DNA of 64,000 bases from Actinoplanes sp. SE50/110 (GTDB lineage Bacteria; Actinomycetota; Actinomycetes; Mycobacteriales; Micromonosporaceae), in the NCBI RefSeq assembly GCF_900119315.1, contig NZ_LT827010.1, forward strand, positions 2,340,001 through 2,404,000, written 5' to 3'. Of the stretch, positions 59,839-64,000 are shown in pieces; position 1 is the first letter of the stretch; each line of letters begins with the position of its first letter. Under the pieces are notes generated by a model. That model saw only the letters and a program-made list of their open reading frames with translations, was not told the DNA's origin and did not search any database. The translations under genes were made by a program, and so were the position numbers.

Positions 59839-62144
59839 GCGTACCCGCGCGGCGGGTGGTGGCCGGTCTCTCGACGCTGACCGGCGTCGCCGGCCTGGCC
59901 GCCGCGGCCGTCCTCGGCGCCGGTCACGGCTACCACGCCGCGGCGCCCCACCTGCTGGCGGGCGCGGCCTGGCTGCCGTCGGCCGGGCCGGGGGAGGTCG
60001 AACTGCTCGACGGGAGCAACGCCGAGGTCGCCGCGCGGGTGCCGGTCGCCGCGGCGACGCACGACTTCGACGTCGTGCAGCACGGGTCCGACGCGTACGT
60101 GGTGGACGCCGTGAACGGCATGGTGAGCCGGGTCAGCGGCGCCACGATGACCGCCTCGCCACCGGTCGCCCTCGTTCCGGGCGCCACCACGGGGGTGCGG
60201 GTCTTCGCCGGCGACGGCGTGCTGTACGCGGTCGACACCGTGCACGGCCTGCTCGCCGTCCTCGACCCGGAGACGCTCGCCCTCCGGGGGACACCCCGCC
60301 CGCTCGCGGTGGCCACCGACCCGGGCGCGGCCGTGCTGGACGCGCACGGCGTGCTCTGGGCGTTGGACACCGGGGCCGGGAACCTCACCGTCGTCCGGGG
60401 CGGCGAGAGCGTCGTACGGCGGCGCGTCGTCACGGCCGGCGCGGGACGGCTGCTGCTCGCCGGCGGCAAGCCGGTTCTGGTCGACCTGGCCACCGCGGAG
60501 GCCTCCACCCTCGACCGGGACGGCAGATCCACGGCGACCGTCCGCATCGACCTGGGTGACGACCGGGACCCGGCGATCGGCGGTTCGCCGGACGACGCCC
60601 GGGTCTATCCGACCCTCCGGGGTACGGTCAGCGTCTGCGAGCTGACCGTGAACGGGTGCGGCCGGGCGATCACGCTGACCGCCGCCGCCGATCGGCTCGG
60701 CACCCCGGTGGAGAACAGGGGGCGGCTCTTCGTCCCCGAACCGGCGCACGGCCGCGTCCACATCGTCGACCCGGTCAGCGGACATGTCATCCGGCGCACG
60801 GTGCTGCGGCCGCCGGGCGACCTGCGGCTGTTCGTCCACGACGGCATGGTGTTCTTCAACGACCCCCGGACGTGGCGAGCCGGAGTCATCCGCGAGGACG
60901 GCTCGGTGGTGACCGTCGCCAAGTACGACAAGAGGACGTCGTCGCGGGCGACCATGTCCCCGAACGCTCCGGTGCCGACCGAACCGGCCCCCACGCCGAG
61001 CAGAAGCGTCACCTCGACCCCGAGGGTGCACGTTGCGGGGGAGAACCCGAGGCGGCCCTCGTCCAGCCCGCCGCCGGTGACACCGGAGGTCGCCGTCCAG
61101 GCCGCCCGGCCCACCGTGATGGTGGGCGAACCCGACGAGCTGAACCTGATCGTCACGCCCGGCACGCCGGCGCCGCAGAGCGTCATCTGGACCTTCGGCG
61201 ACGAGATTGGCGCCGAGGGCCCGGGGGTTGCCCACACGTGGCCGGTACCGGGCACCTACGACGTCGAGGCGACGGCGACCTTCGCCCATGGTGTCGTCGT
61301 CTCCGCCCGCACGTCCGTCCAGGTGACGGACCGTCCCACGCTCGCCGTGAACGCCCCGGCCGGCGGGACGGTCACCGGACCGGGCATCGCCTGTCCCGGC
61401 GACTGCGACGAGCCCTTGGACGGCAGGTCCGGCACCCTCGGCCTCACTGCCGTCCCCGCCGCCGGATTCGTGCTGGCCGGCTGGAGCGGCGACTGCGCCG
61501 GGACCGCCCCGGAGTGCGTCGTGGACACGACGACGAGCCGTACCGTCGGGGTGACCTTCAAGCGGCTACCGATCTCCCTGATCGAGCTGGCGCCCTCCGC
61601 GACCTGGGATTCGGGCGAGGGACCGGCCCAAGCCGAAGCCGTCCGGGCCCTTGGCCCGCCGGGCTCGGAGCCGGCTCCACCGACGAATCCGCCGGTACTC
61701 GTCTATGCCTACGCGCAGGGGCTGATCCCGCTGAATGACGGTAGCGCCCCTGCGGTGTTGGAGCTCCAACCGTCGACCTTGTACGACGTGAAAGATCCAC
61801 TGGACCCCTGGATCCAGGGGGATTTCGCGTTGCCTTCTCCGGTGGTGTCCGGAGACCAGTTCCGGAGTCGGATCGCATTTCGTGTTCGCCCGGAATGGGA
61901 AGGTAACGTCACCGACGGTGATCCGGTGCCCGGGGCGCTCTTCGCCGTCGAAGCCCTCATGCCGGACGACCATTGGAAACAGATCAGCGGCTATCAGTTC
62001 AGAGCGCCCGAAGCGACGATTCATGACTTCAATTTCGATCTCGGCCCGGCCGAGGGGGCTACCAAGATTCGCATCCGGATCTACGCCGGCGAACTGCCGG
62101 GGCGGGAGCAGTTTCTGTGGATCGAGCCGAGCGTCCAAGGCTGA
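59811..62144 (+). CDS. Secreted propeller/PKD/InlB-repeat-like protein, paralogue 2
   Basis: 777 residues with the same layout as the protein before it: anchor (AAAAVLGAGHGYHAAAPHLL), propeller (LYAVDTVHGLLAVLDPETLAL), Pro/Ser stalk, PKD-like VIWTFGDEIGAEGPGVAHTW, repeat FVLAGWSGDCAGTAPECVVDTT. The propeller and PKD parts are highly similar to paralogue 1; the last about 190 residues, from ATWDSGEGP on, have diverged strongly. The ATG lies 28 bases inside the end of paralogue 1, so translation is coupled. A tandem gene duplication with C-terminal specialisation. Confidence 0.8.
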   Translation: MGQSARRRLSVPARRVVAGLSTLTGVAGLAAAAVLGAGHGYHAAAPHLLAGAAWLPSAGPGEVELLDGSNAEVAARVPVAAATHDFDVVQHGSDAYVVDAVNGMVSRVSGATMTASPPVALVPGATTGVRVFAGDGVLYAVDTVHGLLAVLDPETLALRGTPRPLAVATDPGAAVLDAHGVLWALDTGAGNLTVVRGGESVVRRRVVTAGAGRLLLAGGKPVLVDLATAEASTLDRDGRSTATVRIDLGDDRDPAIGGSPDDARVYPTLRGTVSVCELTVNGCGRAITLTAAADRLGTPVENRGRLFVPEPAHGRVHIVDPVSGHVIRRTVLRPPGDLRLFVHDGMVFFNDPRTWRAGVIREDGSVVTVAKYDKRTSSRATMSPNAPVPTEPAPTPSRSVTSTPRVHVAGENPRRPSSSPPPVTPEVAVQAARPTVMVGEPDELNLIVTPGTPAPQSVIWTFGDEIGAEGPGVAHTWPVPGTYDVEATATFAHGVVVSARTSVQVTDRPTLAVNAPAGGTVTGPGIACPGDCDEPLDGRSGTLGLTAVPAAGFVLAGWSGDCAGTAPECVVDTTTSRTVGVTFKRLPISLIELAPSATWDSGEGPAQAEAVRALGPPGSEPAPPTNPPVLVYAYAQGLIPLNDGSAPAVLELQPSTLYDVKDPLDPWIQGDFALPSPVVSGDQFRSRIAFRVRPEWEGNVTDGDPVPGALFAVEALMPDDHWKQISGYQFRAPEATIHDFNFDLGPAEGATKIRIRIYAGELPGREQFLWIEPSVQG

Positions 62145-63370
62145 GGCCCGCCCCGGTCACCGTCTCCCTTCAACCGGACCGGCTCGACCTGCGACCGGGC
62201 CGCAGCGGCGACGTCACCGTGCGCGTCACCAACACCGGCACCCTGGTGAGCCACTACGACCTGGTGGTCCGCGGGATCCCCGCCGGGCAAGCGGTGGCCG
62301 ACCCGCCGCGGGTCGAGCTCAACCCGGGTGACACCCGTACCGTCGCCCTGCGGATCACCGTGGGTGAGCCGGGACCCCCGTACGCCGGTCGCCACGTCCT
62401 CGGTGTGGTCCTGCGCGACGCCGCGAGCGCCCGCTGCGAGGAGCTGACCGTCACCGTCGCCGAGGCCGCGTCCCTCGACCTGACCGTGCGCCCCGAGGCC
62501 GCCGACGGCGAACCCGCCGCGGAGTACGAGCTCGCCCTGACGAACACCGGGAACACGCCGCTGGCCACCCGCCTCGGCGCCCAGATCGCCGACCGGGGCG
62601 TCGAGTGCACCCTCAGCCCCGCGACGGTCACGGTCGGGCCGGGCGCCACCGCCACCGCCCGGCTGGCGGTCACCGCGCCGCGCCCGTGGACCGGCAACGC
62701 CACCCGCTCCCTGGGCGTCGTGGCCGCCGCCGGATCGCTGCGGGCCGAGAAGCAGGTGCTGATGCGGCAGCGGCCCCGCATCCCGGTCGGTCTGATGTGG
62801 GTCGCCGGCCCGCTCTCGGCCGCGCTGGTCCTGGCCGCCACGATCGGCGGCACCGCCCTCGTGCTGCGCCGTCCCCCGCCGAAGGCCGCCCCGACCGCGC
62901 CGGCGCCGGCGCCGGCGCGGTCGCCGGCCCAGTTCATCCTCGACTTCGACCGCACGCCCGGCGACACGATGATCTCCGCTGACCGGTTCGCGCCGGACGG
63001 CCTCGACGTCAGCACGGTCATCGACCGGGCCACCCCGGACTGCACCGCCGCGACCGCTCTGGCGTTGCGCACCGACCCGCTCCTCGGCACGTTCCTCACC
63101 GGCTCGGACCCGGGCAGCATCCTCGTGTGCAACTCGGTGCCGTTGCGGTTCCGGTTCCGCACGGCGGCCCGGGTGGTCCGGCTCACCTACGCGGGCGAGG
63201 GCGAGCACACGTTCGTTGCCCAGCTCACCGACGGCACCCTGGTCGACTGCCCGGTCGGGGCGGCACCGCAGGTCAGCTACACCGCGCCGGAGGGGAAGGC
63301 GATCGCGTCGGTGGTGTTCTCGGGGGGTGACCCGGTGGCGGTCAAACAACTCGCCTATACCGAGGGTTGA
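62117..63370 (+). CDS. Membrane protein with Ig-like (NEW3/COG1470-type) domains
   Basis: 417 residues. Two beta-sandwich domains of about 95 residues (SLQPDRLDLRPGRSGDVTVRVTNTGTLVSHYDL; LALTNTGNTPLATRLGAQI) resemble the Ig-like modules of actinobacterial proteins often mislabelled as hydrolytic. A membrane helix near 225-250 and a Pro/Ala linker precede a C-terminal beta domain (FILDFDRTPGDTMISADRFAPDGLDV). There is no signal peptide, so the Ig domains may be cytoplasmic. GTG start lies 28 bases inside the paralogue-2 gene. Final gene of the MoxR operon. Proteins of this type occur next to eCIS genes in Streptomyces, from memory only. Confidence 0.72.
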   Translation: MDRAERPRLRPAPVTVSLQPDRLDLRPGRSGDVTVRVTNTGTLVSHYDLVVRGIPAGQAVADPPRVELNPGDTRTVALRITVGEPGPPYAGRHVLGVVLRDAASARCEELTVTVAEAASLDLTVRPEAADGEPAAEYELALTNTGNTPLATRLGAQIADRGVECTLSPATVTVGPGATATARLAVTAPRPWTGNATRSLGVVAAAGSLRAEKQVLMRQRPRIPVGLMWVAGPLSAALVLAATIGGTALVLRRPPPKAAPTAPAPAPARSPAQFILDFDRTPGDTMISADRFAPDGLDVSTVIDRATPDCTAATALALRTDPLLGTFLTGSDPGSILVCNSVPLRFRFRTAARVVRLTYAGEGEHTFVAQLTDGTLVDCPVGAAPQVSYTAPEGKAIASVVFSGGDPVAVKQLAYTEG

Positions 63371-63425
63371 CCCCGGGCAGCCGATCAGCGATCTCCACGC
63401 GTCCCTGCAGCCGGCATCCTGCCGA

Positions 63426-63441
63426 GGCATCTGCAGATGCC
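63426..63441. promoter_or_regulatory. Perfect 16-base palindrome upstream of the last gene
   Basis: GGCATCTGCAGATGCC reads the same on both strands. It lies 86 bases before the start of the SRPBCC gene and 55 bases after the preceding stop, so it may be an operator or a transcript-end hairpin. Confidence 0.45.
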
Positions 63442-63526
63442 CGTTGGTCCGGCGTCGAGTGCGGATCTATGGTTGTCGGCGGGCGTACGTGTCCGGCCGC
63501 CCTCGGTCCCGTCCGTGGAGTCAGTC

Positions 63527-64000
63527 GTGGCACGTTTCGTCGTCGTTCAGGAAGTCCGCGTGCCGGCCACCGCGACCTGGACAGCCCTGGTGGACTGGCC
63601 CCGGCATGGCCGGTGGGCCCCGCTCACCGCCGTACGAACCGTCACTGACCGTCCGGACGGTGTCGGCGCCGCCTTCGTTGCCCGCACCGGCCGTGGACCT
63701 GTGGCCTTCGACGACCCGATGACGGTCGTCGGCTGGGAACCGCCGCAGGGCGACTCGCCCGGTGATCGGCCCGGCCGCTGCGAGGTGGAGAAGACCGGCC
63801 GGGTCGTACGCGGCCGGGCCTGGTTCTCGGTGACGCCGCTGCCCGATTCGCGGAGCCGCGTGGTCTGGGCCGAGGACGTCACTGTCTCCCCGCACCGGGT
63901 CACCCGGTTCGCGGGGCCGTTGTTGGCCCTGGCGGGCCGGCTCGGCTTCGCCGCGACGCTGCGTGCGTTCGCCCGCGACATCGAAGGCGTCGCACCGCGC
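63527..64000 (+). CDS. SRPBCC-family (polyketide-cyclase/START-like) protein, 3' end outside the window
   Basis: A frame open to the window edge, at least 158 residues: VARFVVVQEVRVPATATWTALVDWPRHGRWAP is the SRPBCC first strand and helix with the typical VxxPxxxxWxxLxDxxxHxxW pattern; VTRFAGPLLALAGRLGFAATLRAFARDIE is the long C-terminal helix. The fold forms a hydrophobic ligand cavity. GTG start with GGAG about eight bases upstream. The stop lies beyond 64000, so only a few residues are probably missing. Likely binds a small hydrophobic ligand; function unknown. Confidence 0.8.
   Translation, partial: MARFVVVQEVRVPATATWTALVDWPRHGRWAPLTAVRTVTDRPDGVGAAFVARTGRGPVAFDDPMTVVGWEPPQGDSPGDRPGRCEVEKTGRVVRGRAWFSVTPLPDSRSRVVWAEDVTVSPHRVTRFAGPLLALAGRLGFAATLRAFARDIEGVAPR

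Overview
The DNA is very GC-rich, with short intergenic gaps, many ATGA/GTGA stop-start overlaps and frequent GTG starts, as in an actinomycete. Chemotaxis parts (a methyl-accepting receptor, a CheW) and a PilZ protein beside actinobacterial regulators suggest a motile-spore member of the Micromonosporaceae such as Actinoplanes. The genus is inference; no rRNA or tRNA gene is present to test it.

Layout. (1) 1-8823: a plus-strand MFS exporter and a short-chain dehydrogenase, then a minus-strand operon that looks like a small peptide-natural-product (RiPP) cluster: Fe/2-oxoglutarate oxygenase, FMN hydroxy-acid oxidase, a hidden 21-codon precursor peptide ending GAYPWH, cytochrome P450, alpha/beta hydrolase, ATP-grasp ligase and MFS exporter, nearly all translationally coupled. 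(2) 9679-15531: a complete oligopeptide ABC importer (two permeases, a fused double ATPase, a lipoprotein binding protein) closed by a strong hairpin terminator. (3) 15757-33665: a regulatory and household stretch: hybrid histidine kinase, TetR, chemoreceptor, Bcr/CflA exporter divergent from a MarR regulator over twin operators, a two-component system with an old-yellow-enzyme gene, a Tat-exported lipase-like hydrolase, PilZ, a truncated luciferase-like oxidoreductase, CheW, a DUF2079 membrane protein, an OmpR-type two-component system, and a PadR regulator with its membrane-protein partner. (4) 34144-50719: a minus-strand locus of about 16 genes encoding an extracellular/cytoplasmic contractile injection system (eCIS): AAA+ ATPase, DUF4255 cap protein, a 1108-residue effector or ruler candidate, sheath, two tube proteins, LysM protein, VgrG-like spike, PAAR tip, gp25, gpJ and gpI baseplate proteins, a DUF4157-like HExxH protein and a zinc-ribbon membrane protein. 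(5) 50816-63370: a transglycosylase-like repeat protein, a membrane-anchored Hsp70-like ATPase, and an operon of MoxR ATPase, DUF58 protein, a transglutaminase-like membrane protein that has lost its catalytic Cys and His, two tandem paralogous propeller/PKD proteins and an Ig-like membrane protein. A SRPBCC-family gene runs off the right edge.

How the parts work together. In region 1 the precursor would be matured by the P450 (probably aromatic cross-linking of the Tyr/Trp/His tail), oxidised or extended by the other enzymes, trimmed by the hydrolase and exported by the MFS protein. In region 4 the sheath, tube, baseplate and ATPase would assemble a contractile particle. The 1108-residue protein and the HExxH protein are the best cargo or ruler candidates, and the zinc-ribbon protein is the best candidate for membrane docking. 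Region 5 may be a cell-envelope module functionally linked to it, but that link rests on position alone.

Three independent tandem duplications (near 1155, 18194 and 33720) each contain the end of a gene, an unusual shared pattern.
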